The translations under genes were made by a program, and so were the position numbers. Shown here piece by piece: positions 1 to 7,886 of a stretch of 16,123 nt of DNA. The DNA lies in assembly GCA_002685655.1 (NCBI GenBank), contig NYXM01000048.1:1-16123 (forward strand), written 5' to 3'. The stretch comes from Planctomycetaceae bacterium. Its GTDB lineage: Bacteria > Planctomycetota > Planctomycetia > Pirellulales > Pirellulaceae. Under the pieces are notes generated by a model that saw only the letters and a list, made by a program, of their open reading frames with translations, was not told the DNA's origin and searched no databases. Numbering within the stretch: the first letter of the stretch is position 1; every line of letters starts with the position of its first letter.

Positions 1-91
1 AGTCTGGAAATCCAGTGAAGCCAAGTTTCCGAAAACGTTGGCGATCTTCTAAACTCATGGCCTATGACCGCGGTCGAATACTCACCGCAAA

Positions 92-120
92 TTGACCCGC
101 TGCCAACGGCAACCGATAAT
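92..120 (+). promoter_or_regulatory. Candidate sigma-70-type promoter of the sulfatase-led cluster
   Basis: TTGACC (92-97) is separated by exactly 17 bp from GATAAT (115-120). Each hexamer matches the bacterial housekeeping consensus at five of six positions. Transcription would start near 127, about 46 nt before the GTG start chosen for the sulfatase at 173. The site coincides with a possible TTG start at 92, so both cannot be used as drawn. No experimental evidence; planctomycete promoters often deviate from this consensus. Confidence 0.5.
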
Positions 121-172
121 CAAAGCACTCTGCCAGGTCAATTTCAACAAGCCCGCTAAGCGAGAAACACAA

Positions 173-1726
173 GTGTTCCACTGCACCACGACGACAAATG
201 CTCAGCCAGGCGGATCAACATGCCGTTTACTACACAGAATAGCTACACTCATTCTTGTCGCCTCACCCGTCTTGCTGTCAGTATCACCCGTAAATAACGC
301 ATGCTATGCGGAAGAACGGAATGTACCTAATATCGTATTCATTCTAGCGGACGACTTGGGTTGGGGAGACTTGGGTTGCTACGGCCAGATCGAGATTCAG
401 ACGCCAAATATCGATCGGCTGGCGGCCGAAGGAATGCGCTTCACTCACGCGTACGCAGGTAATTCGGTTTGCGCGCCGTCCCGTTCGTGCTTGATGCAGG
501 GGCTTCATCCGGGGCACGCGCGGGTAAGAAACAACTCGTACGCAGGTTACCGACATGCGCTGGAACTGACTGATGTAACGGTGGCCCGCGTGCTGCAATC
601 CGCAGATTACAAGACAGGTTTGTTCGGCAAATGGGGACTTGGACTCAGCAGTCAACAAGGCGTACCCAACCCGATGGGCTTTGGCGAGTTTTTCGGGTAT
701 CTCAACCAACGCAAGGCGCACAGCTATTACCCCGAGTTCCTATGGCACAACGACCAGCGTGTTGACTTTCCGGCGCATCGTGGCCACGACCACAAGAAGC
801 AAAGCCGCTACGACGCCGCGGGGCGTGTGCAACCTTTTGGGATCGACCGCGCTGCGGATGCCAAGTACTCATTCGATGTCATCCACCAAACGTCACTCGA
901 CTTTATCAAACGCAATCATGAGTCGCCGTTCTTTTTGTACCTGGCTCACACCATTCCGCACGGACCCGTGATCGTTCCAGAGCTGGGGCCCTATCGCGAC
1001 AAGCAGTGGCCGATCGGTCACAAGGAATGGGCCGGGATGGTGACCCGCCTGGATTCGGCGGTAGGCGATGTGCTGGCCTTGCTAAAGAAACTGGATATTG
1101 ATCGCCGGACGATCATCTTCTTTGCTTCGGACAACGGCCATAGTGCGCATGGCTACGACCGAGACAAATCCGTGCCGTCGATCGGCGACCATTTCCAAAG
1201 TTACGGCCCCACGCGCGGTCGCAAGGGAGACAGTTACGATGGGGCCTTTCGAGTGCCGGCGATTGCTCGATGGCCAGGCCAGATCAACGCGGGACAGGTG
1301 AGCGACCTCGTATGGGCATTTTGGGATTTCCTCCCGACGGCGGCGGACTTGGCCCAAATCAAACTCGCGGATAAGACCGACGGTGTTTCGATTCTGCCGA
1401 CGCTTATCGGGAGCCCGAAAGAACAGAAACTCCACGACTACTTATACTGGGAGTTCAATCAGAATCAGGCAATTCGGACTGGCAAGTGGTTCGCTCATCG
1501 CAAAAACGGCAAGGATGTCGAGCTGTACGATCTCAATCAGGATCCGCAGCAAGAGGTTGATTTGGCGAACCAGCAACCCGAATTGGCCAGCAAAGTGTTG
1601 GCTTGGATGCGTCAATCGCATACGCCGAGCGAAGTGTGGCCCAGCCCAGGGGAATCGAAGTCCGACCTTCAAAAACGCTTGAAGGCGCTGGGCGTTCCGA
1701 AACGTCCGACAAATATCGACGGCTAG
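173..1726 (+). CDS. Secreted sulfatase (arylsulfatase family, formylglycine-dependent)
   Basis: This is a type I sulfatase that hydrolyses sulfate esters, probably in the periplasm or outside the cell. Numbered from GTG 173 (517 aa), the N-terminus has a signal peptide: basic residues near 18-22, a hydrophobic core near 23-38 and a likely cleavage after the ACYA ending at 46. The mature part opens with the metal-binding ADDLG motif (D60, D61). CAPSR follows at 100-104, where C100 would be converted to formylglycine. Other visible family motifs are GKWGLG (K153), a histidine in IPHGP (H263), SDNG (D320, N321) and a lysine in GRKG (351). Length is normal for the family. An open frame runs back to TTG 92, but that codon lies in the -35 hexamer of a good promoter. 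GTG 173 has a weak AAGCGAG upstream (158-164). It is first of four closely spaced genes. The substrate cannot be assigned, and a maturation enzyme must be encoded elsewhere. Confidence 0.93.
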   Translation: MFHCTTTTNAQPGGSTCRLLHRIATLILVASPVLLSVSPVNNACYAEERNVPNIVFILADDLGWGDLGCYGQIEIQTPNIDRLAAEGMRFTHAYAGNSVCAPSRSCLMQGLHPGHARVRNNSYAGYRHALELTDVTVARVLQSADYKTGLFGKWGLGLSSQQGVPNPMGFGEFFGYLNQRKAHSYYPEFLWHNDQRVDFPAHRGHDHKKQSRYDAAGRVQPFGIDRAADAKYSFDVIHQTSLDFIKRNHESPFFLYLAHTIPHGPVIVPELGPYRDKQWPIGHKEWAGMVTRLDSAVGDVLALLKKLDIDRRTIIFFASDNGHSAHGYDRDKSVPSIGDHFQSYGPTRGRKGDSYDGAFRVPAIARWPGQINAGQVSDLVWAFWDFLPTAADLAQIKLADKTDGVSILPTLIGSPKEQKLHDYLYWEFNQNQAIRTGKWFAHRKNGKDVELYDLNQDPQQEVDLANQQPELASKVLAWMRQSHTPSEVWPSPGESKSDLQKRLKALGVPKRPTNIDG

Positions 1727-1775
1727 CGAGGCTGTGCCTCGGACCGACGCGAAATATGCCATACCATTGCATCGC

Positions 1776-1783
1776 GGAGGAGA
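1776..1783 (+). promoter_or_regulatory. Strong Shine-Dalgarno site setting the TTG start of the FAD oxidoreductase
   Basis: GGAGGAGA at 1776-1783 sits 4 nt before TTG at 1788. The frame is open back to GTG 1734, but only the TTG start has a strong ribosome site and puts a signal peptide directly at the N-terminus. Confidence 0.75.
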
Positions 1784-1787
1784 TCCA

Positions 1788-4544
1788 TTGAAACCACTTC
1801 ACCCCGCATCACTCAACGTTTTCGTTATTCTGATCATTTCCTTGGTCCTCGGGACGGCGCGCGCGGCACCCACACGGCATGACACCGACCTGCTGATCGT
1901 TGGTGGAACGGAGAGCGGTTGGGCGGCTGCGATTCAAGCGGCGCGGATGGGCGTTCGGTCGATCACGATTGTGCATGATGGAAGATGGCTCGGCGGTCAG
2001 TACACCGAGCAGGCGTTGGCGTGCGTCGACGAGAACAAAGGAGTCGGCAAGGTAGGATGGGGCGTCGACTGGCATCCCATGAAGCGTGCGTTCCATCGCA
2101 GCGGTCTGTTCAAAGAGCTGATGGATCGCATCGAGACGTTCAACGAACAGAAGTACGGTTCACCAATGCCAGGGCGACCGTTTCATGGACCATCGACGTT
2201 TCGGCCTGCTGAAGCTGAGGCGATTTTTCGGGAAATGTTGCAGCCGTATATCGATTCTGGGCAAGTTCGTCTGTTCTGGCGATTCTATCCAGTGGCGGCT
2301 TCGACCAGGCTGGTCACCGGCCAGCGTGACGATGATCAGACAATGCCGCGCCAGAGCCTGACTGGGTTGACCTTTCGTTCGCTTGCCGGCGACTCCGATC
2401 TGCACGTCCGCGCACGGCTGACCATCGACGCCTCTGATTGGGGCGAAGCCATACAAGTTGCCGGTGCCGCGTTTGAGTGTGGTCCAGATCCTCGGTCGCG
2501 CTACGGTGAATCGGAAGCGCCCACCGATCTTTCAAATTATCCTCCGAATGAAATGAACCCAATCACGTGGGCGATGATCGTGGTTCAATCTGACAACGAA
2601 ACACCGATTCCACGACCACGCAACTACGACGACCGAAACTACGTGCGGACGTCGCGGGACAGTCTGGCGGCGATGCTGGACCTACCCTGGGACCGGCCCG
2701 TGCGGTTGGGCAGTATCCCCGCCTGGCCGGCTGCGGGGCCCGAAAATGCGTCACCGAGACAGTTGTCCGTTTTCAACGTGCGTCGCGTCGTTGATGGCTA
2801 TACGAGCAAGGAAGGGCGGACGCTGATTCTGCTCAACTACATGTTGGGCCAGGACTATCCGCTCGAACGGTTGCCGCAACGTGCAATTGATGCGCTGGAG
2901 GCTGACGAAATGGGCGCTTCGAGGAAGAATATTGTCACGATGTCGCGCAGACAACGGCAGATCATCTTTGACGACGCCAAGCAACATGCGCTCGGCGTGC
3001 TGTATCACTTGCAGACCTTTGTTCATGACCGCGTCGCCGACAAGACACATAGTTTTCGTCGGTTTCATTTGAGCAGTGAATTCGGGACGCCCGATGGGCT
3101 GCCACCAAAACCGTACATTCGCGAGTCGCTGCGACTGAAAGCGATGTACATGATGCGCGAACAGGATGGTCGAAACACGAATGGTCCCACGAAGCAGTTT
3201 GCCAAGGAACAGTTTGCTCGTGTCATGTACCACGATGGAATCGCGGCCTGGCAGTTCCATTACGATTTTCATCGTACGGGCCGAGCTTACCTGCGCAATG
3301 AGGGGCAGAATGGACCCTGGGTCGATTTTGAAAAACCGGGGCGCAATACGCATATCCTCAGCGACAAGTCCGTCTTTCCGCTACGCAGCTTGATTCCGCG
3401 CGAGATGAACGGCCTGGTCGGCGCGCAGAAGAACGTCGGCTACAGCAGTATTGTTAGTGCCGCCATTCGTCTGCACGATCAATGCGTTCACCTGGGACAA
3501 GCGGCGGGAGCTGTCGCCGCGGTGAGCCTGGCTGACAATATTGCACCACGCCACATCCCCTTCGACCGTCCGTTGCTGGAACGCGTGCGAGACGGTTTGT
3601 GTGGCACATCGACCGAAGGCCCGCCAATGTTATTGTGGCCGTTTCGCGACTTACCGGTCGAGCAAGAGGCATTCGTGGCGATCAACCGGCTGGCATCGCG
3701 CGATGCGTTTCCAATCGGACGACGGGAAGTCGATTTTCGGCCCAACGCTGCCGCGACTGATCAGTGGCGGACGGAAGTTGTCAAGAGATCCTTAGCAACA
3801 AAACAGATCACGTCTGCCCCGCAGCCACCGACTGGTGCAATGACCCGCGGCGAATTTGCTCGACATTGGTGGCAGTCGATCGCCACCCTGCCCGATAAGC
3901 CTTTTCCTCGCCAGGATCCGGTCGACGCGGACGGCGATGGAATCCTGGACGAAGATGACGCGTTGCCGTTGCAGGCAGGTTCAACGCAGTGGCCAGTCGA
4001 AATCGTTCCACCCGCCGAAGACGGCCACCCTGAACCACTGCCCAATCCGCGCTCAACAGAGGTGCGTCAATTCAATTTTGGCGGCTCGCCAATGAAGTCA
4101 GCCACTGCGACGGTTCCGGATGCTGGTGTCGTAACCGACTTCAGAATCGATTCAGGGCTGTCGTTTGATGCCCAGCGTGGCTTCGGATGGTCACGTGATA
4201 TTTCAGAAAACCGCCGACGGCGAGGGCTGCTCGAAGGCGATCATCGCGATACCTTCCTGTTCACGCGTACACACGATGTGTGGGAGCTGGACGTCCCTCC
4301 TGAGTGCCGACTATCCGTCACGGTCTGCATTGGCGACTCCGGTCACGCACAAGTCGGCCAGAACGTGACGGTCGAAGGAGATGCGTTGCTGCAGGACTGC
4401 GATACCGAGCTGGGTTCGTTTGCTGAACGCACCGTCGAGGCGAGTATCCTAGACGGTCGCTTGACCTTGGAGATCGGCAAGCCCGGCGGCACCACCAATA
4501 CATGTCTGAACTGGGTGCGATTGAGGTTGCTTGCGGACAAGTAA
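1788..4544 (+). CDS. Secreted FAD-dependent oxidoreductase with Ca-binding-like linker and C-terminal beta-sandwich-like module
   Basis: A 918-aa exported flavoprotein of the FAD_oxidored type (PF12831-like). The signal peptide is residues 1-26, ending TARA. A Rossmann dinucleotide-binding segment follows at about 34-57, with the GGTESG turn (39-44) binding FAD. Near 552-580 there is a second family hallmark, a tyrosine-serine segment followed by a GQAAGAVAA helix. The flavin domain spans roughly 34-590. At 713-724 an aspartate-rich DADGDGILDEDD motif resembles a thrombospondin type 3 or EF-hand calcium loop. From about 760 to the end lies a module starting FNFGGS, with RGFGW and NVTVEG motifs. 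This resembles galactose-binding or malectin-like domains found on polysaccharide-active enzymes. The start is TTG 1788, supported by GGAGGAGA. The gene follows the sulfatase by 61 bp. Substrate unknown; oxidation of a carbohydrate bound by the C-terminal module is inference. Confidence 0.88.
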   Translation: MKPLHPASLNVFVILIISLVLGTARAAPTRHDTDLLIVGGTESGWAAAIQAARMGVRSITIVHDGRWLGGQYTEQALACVDENKGVGKVGWGVDWHPMKRAFHRSGLFKELMDRIETFNEQKYGSPMPGRPFHGPSTFRPAEAEAIFREMLQPYIDSGQVRLFWRFYPVAASTRLVTGQRDDDQTMPRQSLTGLTFRSLAGDSDLHVRARLTIDASDWGEAIQVAGAAFECGPDPRSRYGESEAPTDLSNYPPNEMNPITWAMIVVQSDNETPIPRPRNYDDRNYVRTSRDSLAAMLDLPWDRPVRLGSIPAWPAAGPENASPRQLSVFNVRRVVDGYTSKEGRTLILLNYMLGQDYPLERLPQRAIDALEADEMGASRKNIVTMSRRQRQIIFDDAKQHALGVLYHLQTFVHDRVADKTHSFRRFHLSSEFGTPDGLPPKPYIRESLRLKAMYMMREQDGRNTNGPTKQFAKEQFARVMYHDGIAAWQFHYDFHRTGRAYLRNEGQNGPWVDFEKPGRNTHILSDKSVFPLRSLIPREMNGLVGAQKNVGYSSIVSAAIRLHDQCVHLGQAAGAVAAVSLADNIAPRHIPFDRPLLERVRDGLCGTSTEGPPMLLWPFRDLPVEQEAFVAINRLASRDAFPIGRREVDFRPNAAATDQWRTEVVKRSLATKQITSAPQPPTGAMTRGEFARHWWQSIATLPDKPFPRQDPVDADGDGILDEDDALPLQAGSTQWPVEIVPPAEDGHPEPLPNPRSTEVRQFNFGGSPMKSATATVPDAGVVTDFRIDSGLSFDAQRGFGWSRDISENRRRRGLLEGDHRDTFLFTRTHDVWELDVPPECRLSVTVCIGDSGHAQVGQNVTVEGDALLQDCDTELGSFAERTVEASILDGRLTLEIGKPGGTTNTCLNWVRLRLLADK

Positions 4545-4623
4545 CGCCAGTTCGAGGTGTCTCAGTTTGTGGAACAGCAAATGGACGCGAATCAACGCAC
4601 ATGGAAAGAGACAATTCAGTAAC

Positions 4624-6081
4624 ATGACTGACAAAACAACGAATGGTGTGAATGGTCCTCGAATGTTCTCTGCCGCGATGCGATCCGCCGTGATCGTGTC
4701 TACGGCGATGATACTCTGGTACGCCGTGTTTGCCGGCGCAGTGCCGGCCGATGAGGTGGACAATTCGCCGTGGAAGGCTGGGGTGGCGAGCGCTGTCATC
4801 ACTCCCGAGCAGCCAATGTGGATGGCGGGTTATGCGTCCCGACGAAAACCGTCGGACGGCAAGATCCATGATCTCTACGCAAAAGCGGTTGTTTTGGAAG
4901 ACGCCGTTGGGACGCGGCAAGTGATTGTCACGTTGGACTTGATCAGCGTTCCGCGACCGCTGCGAAATTGGTTGGAAGCGCACGTCGCCGAACAGTTCAA
5001 GCTGCCCCCAGAAAGTCTGTTGATCAACTGTTCGCACACGCACTGCGGTCCAGAGATTCGCACGAAGGAATCGTCGCTCGACGGCATTGGCGGAGAACGT
5101 GCTCGCCAGGCAACCGCGTACGGCGCGCGATTGCGAGAAACGCTGCTCGAGTTGGTTCGAAAGGCGATTGGCGATCTCAGCCCGGCGGCCGTGTCATATT
5201 GTCATGCACGAGCCGGGTTCGCCATGAACCGGCGTACATTCGTCGAGGGAAGTGTACGAAACTTCCCGAATCCTGAAGGGCCCGTCGATCACGACGTTCC
5301 CGTTCTGCATGCCAAGCGTTCCGATGGACGACTCGATGTCCTGCTGTTTGGCTACGCCTGTCACAATACGACGCTGGGAATCTATCAGTTCTGTGGCGAT
5401 TATGCCGGATTCGCTCAACAGTATCTGGAGGAGGATCATCCTGGCACGGTTGCCATGTTTATGATCGGCTGTGGCGGTGACCAGAATCCGTATCCCCGCC
5501 GGACAGTGGACCTGGCGCAACGGCATGGACGCGCGTTGGCCACGGCAGTCGAAGCGGCGCTGGGGACCCAAGCCCAACCGTTGGAAGGCGCGCTGCGGTC
5601 GGCCTATGAAATGGTGACGCTTGACTACGCACCGGCACCGACGCGAGAGCAGATTGTCAAGCTGGCGGAATCGCAAGACAAGTACGATCAAGCCTGGGGT
5701 CAGCGGCTCTTAGAACAGTTTCAACGCGACGGCAAGTTGCGAAGCCAATATGATTGTCCAGTCCAGGTCGTCCGGTTTGGTGAGAGTCTAACTTTGGTCG
5801 CGTTGCCTGGGGAAACGGTTGTTGATTACTCGTTACGTTTGAAAAGAGAGTTGCGTGGAGGCGAGGAGAATGCGCCGGCCATCTGGGTCGCCGGGTATTC
5901 CAACGACGTGTTCGCATATATTCCCAGTCGCCGTGTTCTCGAAGAAGGCGGATACGAGGCGGGGGGTGCCATGAGGTACATGACGACGCTGCAGCCCGGC
6001 CCTTTCGCAACGTCCGTCGAACAACGCATCATTAAGAAAGTCCATCAGCTTTACGAGCAGTTAGGCGGTGGCGGTAGTTGA
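4624..6081 (+). CDS. Neutral/alkaline ceramidase-fold hydrolase lacking the canonical catalytic serine
   Basis: A 485-aa protein matching the N-terminal catalytic domain of neutral ceramidases (PF04734). A signal peptide or anchor lies near residues 20-42. Likely zinc-site residues are visible: SHTHCGP (H138, H140), GYACHNTT (H247), LPGE (E397) and a tyrosine in NDVFAY (Y432). In characterised neutral ceramidases the nucleophile lies in GDVSPN. Here the matching stretch is GDQNPY (285-290), with Asn288 where Ser is expected. The C-terminal immunoglobulin-like domain of full-length ceramidases is absent, consistent with about 485 rather than 650 or more residues. The chosen ATG has GGAAAGAGA about 12 nt upstream; an earlier TTG at 4531 would overlap the preceding gene and push the signal peptide inward. 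It lies 79 bp after the oxidoreductase, probably cotranscribed. Ceramide hydrolysis should not be assumed; another amide or ester substrate is possible. Confidence 0.87.
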   Translation: MTDKTTNGVNGPRMFSAAMRSAVIVSTAMILWYAVFAGAVPADEVDNSPWKAGVASAVITPEQPMWMAGYASRRKPSDGKIHDLYAKAVVLEDAVGTRQVIVTLDLISVPRPLRNWLEAHVAEQFKLPPESLLINCSHTHCGPEIRTKESSLDGIGGERARQATAYGARLRETLLELVRKAIGDLSPAAVSYCHARAGFAMNRRTFVEGSVRNFPNPEGPVDHDVPVLHAKRSDGRLDVLLFGYACHNTTLGIYQFCGDYAGFAQQYLEEDHPGTVAMFMIGCGGDQNPYPRRTVDLAQRHGRALATAVEAALGTQAQPLEGALRSAYEMVTLDYAPAPTREQIVKLAESQDKYDQAWGQRLLEQFQRDGKLRSQYDCPVQVVRFGESLTLVALPGETVVDYSLRLKRELRGGEENAPAIWVAGYSNDVFAYIPSRRVLEEGGYEAGGAMRYMTTLQPGPFATSVEQRIIKKVHQLYEQLGGGGS

Positions 6082-6113
6082 GTGTATCGAATGCAGCCTT
6101 TCAGCTGTTCTTA

Positions 6114-6142
6114 TTGAACAAATCGACATTAATTGATATATT
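6114..6142 (+). promoter_or_regulatory. Candidate extended -10 promoter before the DUF1501 gene
   Basis: TTGAAC (6114-6119), a 17-bp spacer, then TATATT (6137-6142), preceded by TG one base upstream (6134-6135) as in extended -10 promoters. Surrounding DNA is locally AT-rich compared with the coding regions. Transcription would begin near 6149, giving a leader of about 50 nt to the DUF1501 ATG. This could uncouple DUF1501 from the upstream three genes or boost it. Confidence 0.5.
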
Positions 6143-6186
6143 GTGCGAGTGTAAATCAGTTTTCGTGTTTTTCACGAGACGTCTCC

Positions 6187-6193
6187 AGGAGAT
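6187..6193 (+). promoter_or_regulatory. Ribosome binding site of the DUF1501 gene
   Basis: AGGAGAT at 6187-6193 lies 6 nt before ATG 6200 and fixes this start, which places the twin-arginine motif at residues 21-22. Confidence 0.7.
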
Positions 6194-6199
6194 GGTGCC

Positions 6200-7546
6200 A
6201 TGCCGCGTTTGAATGGATCGGGTTCACTGCCTGGGTCGGGTTCACTACGCGTCGGATCACGGCGCTGGTTTCTGGAAACGAGTCTGGCGGGCTTGGGTGG
6301 TGCGACACTGGCGCACTCGTTTGGGCTGCCTGCCGCGGCGGCAAGACCTGCTTCGAACAGAAAGTCCGTCATTCTGTTTTGGCTTTCGGGAGGTCCGAGT
6401 CATCTTGACATGTGGGATCCGAAGCCAGACGCGCCGCAGGAAATTCGCGGACCGTACGGCGTGATTCCGTCGTCAGTCCCGGGCCTGAGGTTTTGCGAAC
6501 ATTTACCGTTGCAAGCTGGCATTGCCGAGAAACTGACTATCATCCGCTCAGTCGATTGCAGTGCAAGCAACCACACACCGATCACGATGCAAGCTGGCAA
6601 CCCACTGGCCCGTCGAACGAACGATGGCCAGGATGGTGGCGGCTTTCCGTCAATGGGTTCAATTGCCGCCAAGTTTCGCGGGCCGAACGACCCGGACTTG
6701 CCGGCCTTTGTTGGGCTGGCGAAAACGTGGACGTCCGACGTTTGGGAATCAGGAGACATGGGAAGCACGTTTGCGCCGGTGAAGGGCCATGAGCTGGCTG
6801 GCAAGTTTGCAATGCCCAAAGACGTGCAGATTCCGCGTTTGCAAGACCGCGACGACTTGCGCCGCAAGTTTGACCGCTTTGGTCGCGACTTGGAAACAGA
6901 CACGACACTTGAACGAACGGATCGATTATCACAGCAAGCTTATGAAATGGTGATGTCCGGAAAAGTTCAACGCGCGTTCAATGTGGGCGAGGAGTCTGCC
7001 GGGACGCGTGAGGCGTACGGTCGTGAGAGTATCGGCGAGAAGGCTCTGCTGGCACGGCGTCTGGTCGAAGCGGGAACGTCGTTTGTTCTGGTCAGTGGTG
7101 CGTGGGGCTATTTTGATCATCATGGCGACAACGTTCGCTGGGGCGGGATCGAGAAAGGTCTTACGCCGCTCCTGCCACGCGTGGACCGCACGTTGTCGGC
7201 CTTGGTCAATGATCTTGAGCAGCGAGGGCTATTAGATAGCACACTGGTGATGATGATGGGCGAATTTGGTCGCTCGCCTGTAATCAACAAACAGGCGGGC
7301 CGCGATCACTGGACCAATGTGATGTCGATGGTGTTGGCCGGAGGTGGTCTGCGCCACGGACAAGTGATCGGTGCCACGGATTCGCGTGGCGGCGCGATCG
7401 CATCTCGCCCAGTTCGTCCACAAGATCTGGCTGCGACGACATTTCGTCACTTGGGGATTGACCTGAAAGCCCATTGGACCAATCCGACCGGCCGCCCGAT
7501 TCCGATTGTTACCGAAGGCGGGCAACCCATTAGCGAGTTGTTCTAG
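6200..7546 (+). CDS. DUF1501 domain protein, Tat-exported, alkaline-phosphatase/sulfatase-like fold
   Basis: A 448-aa DUF1501 protein. The family is abundant in planctomycetes, is related in fold to sulfatases and alkaline phosphatases, and has no settled biochemical role. The N-terminus shows a twin-arginine signal: SRRWFLE (R21, R22), then a hydrophobic stretch and an alanine-rich cleavage region near 44-50. This indicates export of a folded, probably metal-containing protein. Conserved motifs include SGGPSHLDMWDPKP (63-76), GEFGRSP (354-360) and GRDHW (367-371), the last two likely part of the metal or active site. The start has a good AGGAGAT site. In planctomycetes DUF1501 genes usually neighbour cytochrome-type genes; here a CxxCH protein gene begins about 1 kb downstream. 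It follows the ceramidase-like gene by 118 bp and has its own promoter candidate. The n-region carries a short internal duplication at 6218-6246. Confidence 0.93.
   Translation: MPRLNGSGSLPGSGSLRVGSRRWFLETSLAGLGGATLAHSFGLPAAAARPASNRKSVILFWLSGGPSHLDMWDPKPDAPQEIRGPYGVIPSSVPGLRFCEHLPLQAGIAEKLTIIRSVDCSASNHTPITMQAGNPLARRTNDGQDGGGFPSMGSIAAKFRGPNDPDLPAFVGLAKTWTSDVWESGDMGSTFAPVKGHELAGKFAMPKDVQIPRLQDRDDLRRKFDRFGRDLETDTTLERTDRLSQQAYEMVMSGKVQRAFNVGEESAGTREAYGRESIGEKALLARRLVEAGTSFVLVSGAWGYFDHHGDNVRWGGIEKGLTPLLPRVDRTLSALVNDLEQRGLLDSTLVMMMGEFGRSPVINKQAGRDHWTNVMSMVLAGGGLRHGQVIGATDSRGGAIASRPVRPQDLAATTFRHLGIDLKAHWTNPTGRPIPIVTEGGQPISELF
6218..6246 (+). repeat. Short tandem duplication in the DUF1501 signal region
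   Basis: An 11-nt unit, TCGGGTTCACT, occurs at 6218-6228 and again at 6236-6246, an 18-nt period that preserves frame. It encodes a repeated GSGSL in the flexible n-region before the twin arginines. Confidence 0.75.
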
Positions 7547-7886
7547 GCGACACCACGACGTTCGTCTGATTTGGTAGCATCGCCCACCATCTGTTGTTGC
7601 GGCGTGCCCCTTCGGTGGCTGTGAATTCTAGCGCGACAGGTTTGAGCGAGGTTTTTTAGTATACGCTTCCAGCTTGCACTGCAAGTTTGTCCGTAGCGCA
7701 AACAGTGGGAATTATTCATGCTAGCGTCCGCTGGCCTTTCTTGAGATTCTTTCCAAGATTCGCCTCACCATGACGAAACCACTACATGTGCCACATCGGC
7801 TAGCATTGCCGCACCCGGCACTCTCCTTCTATCGCAACGGCGTAACGTACTCTCTAACTTGACGCACTAAACCTTGAGGATGATTC
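7547..7886. other. Intergenic region between DUF1501 and a small membrane protein gene
   Basis: 340 bp without a supported gene. It holds a perfect palindrome, CTTGCA-C-TGCAAG (7673-7685), a hairpin followed by a T-rich tract (7720-7742), and a GAGGA ribosome site (7876-7880) for the next gene. No promoter with two convincing hexamers and normal spacing was found. A weak pair, GCGACA (7633-7638) and TAGTAT (7657-7662) with an 18-bp spacer, matches at only four of six positions each. Confidence 0.5.
7720..7742 (+). terminator. Possible weak intrinsic terminator after DUF1501
   Basis: GCTAGC (7720-7725) can pair with GCTGGC (7730-7735) across a GTCC loop, forming a 6-bp stem with one G-U pair. 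CTTTCTT follows at 7736-7742. The stem is short and the T-tract interrupted. It lies about 175 nt after the DUF1501 stop codon, so this is only a candidate. Confidence 0.25.

Noticed and set aside
1..91. C-terminal end of an upstream gene
   Set aside because: Short open stretches exist (one ending in TAA near 49-51), but they are too short to show coding character or homology.
92..172. N-terminal extension of the sulfatase from TTG 92
   Set aside because: It begins inside the -35 hexamer of a good promoter and would place a non-signal-like stretch of about 45 residues before the hydrophobic core.
1734..1787. N-terminal extension of the FAD oxidoreductase from GTG 1734
   Set aside because: The strong GGAGGAGA site and the signal peptide both fit TTG 1788.
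2751..3353. 200-codon minus-strand open frame
   Set aside because: Antisense to the FAD oxidoreductase coding region, with no recognisable domain.
4531..4623. Ceramidase-like start at TTG 4531 overlapping the oxidoreductase
   Set aside because: No ribosome site there, and the signal peptide would be buried 50 residues in; ATG 4624 fits better.
4318..5043. 241-codon minus-strand open frame
   Set aside because: Antisense across the junction of two supported genes, rich in Arg, His and Ser as expected for a shadow frame.
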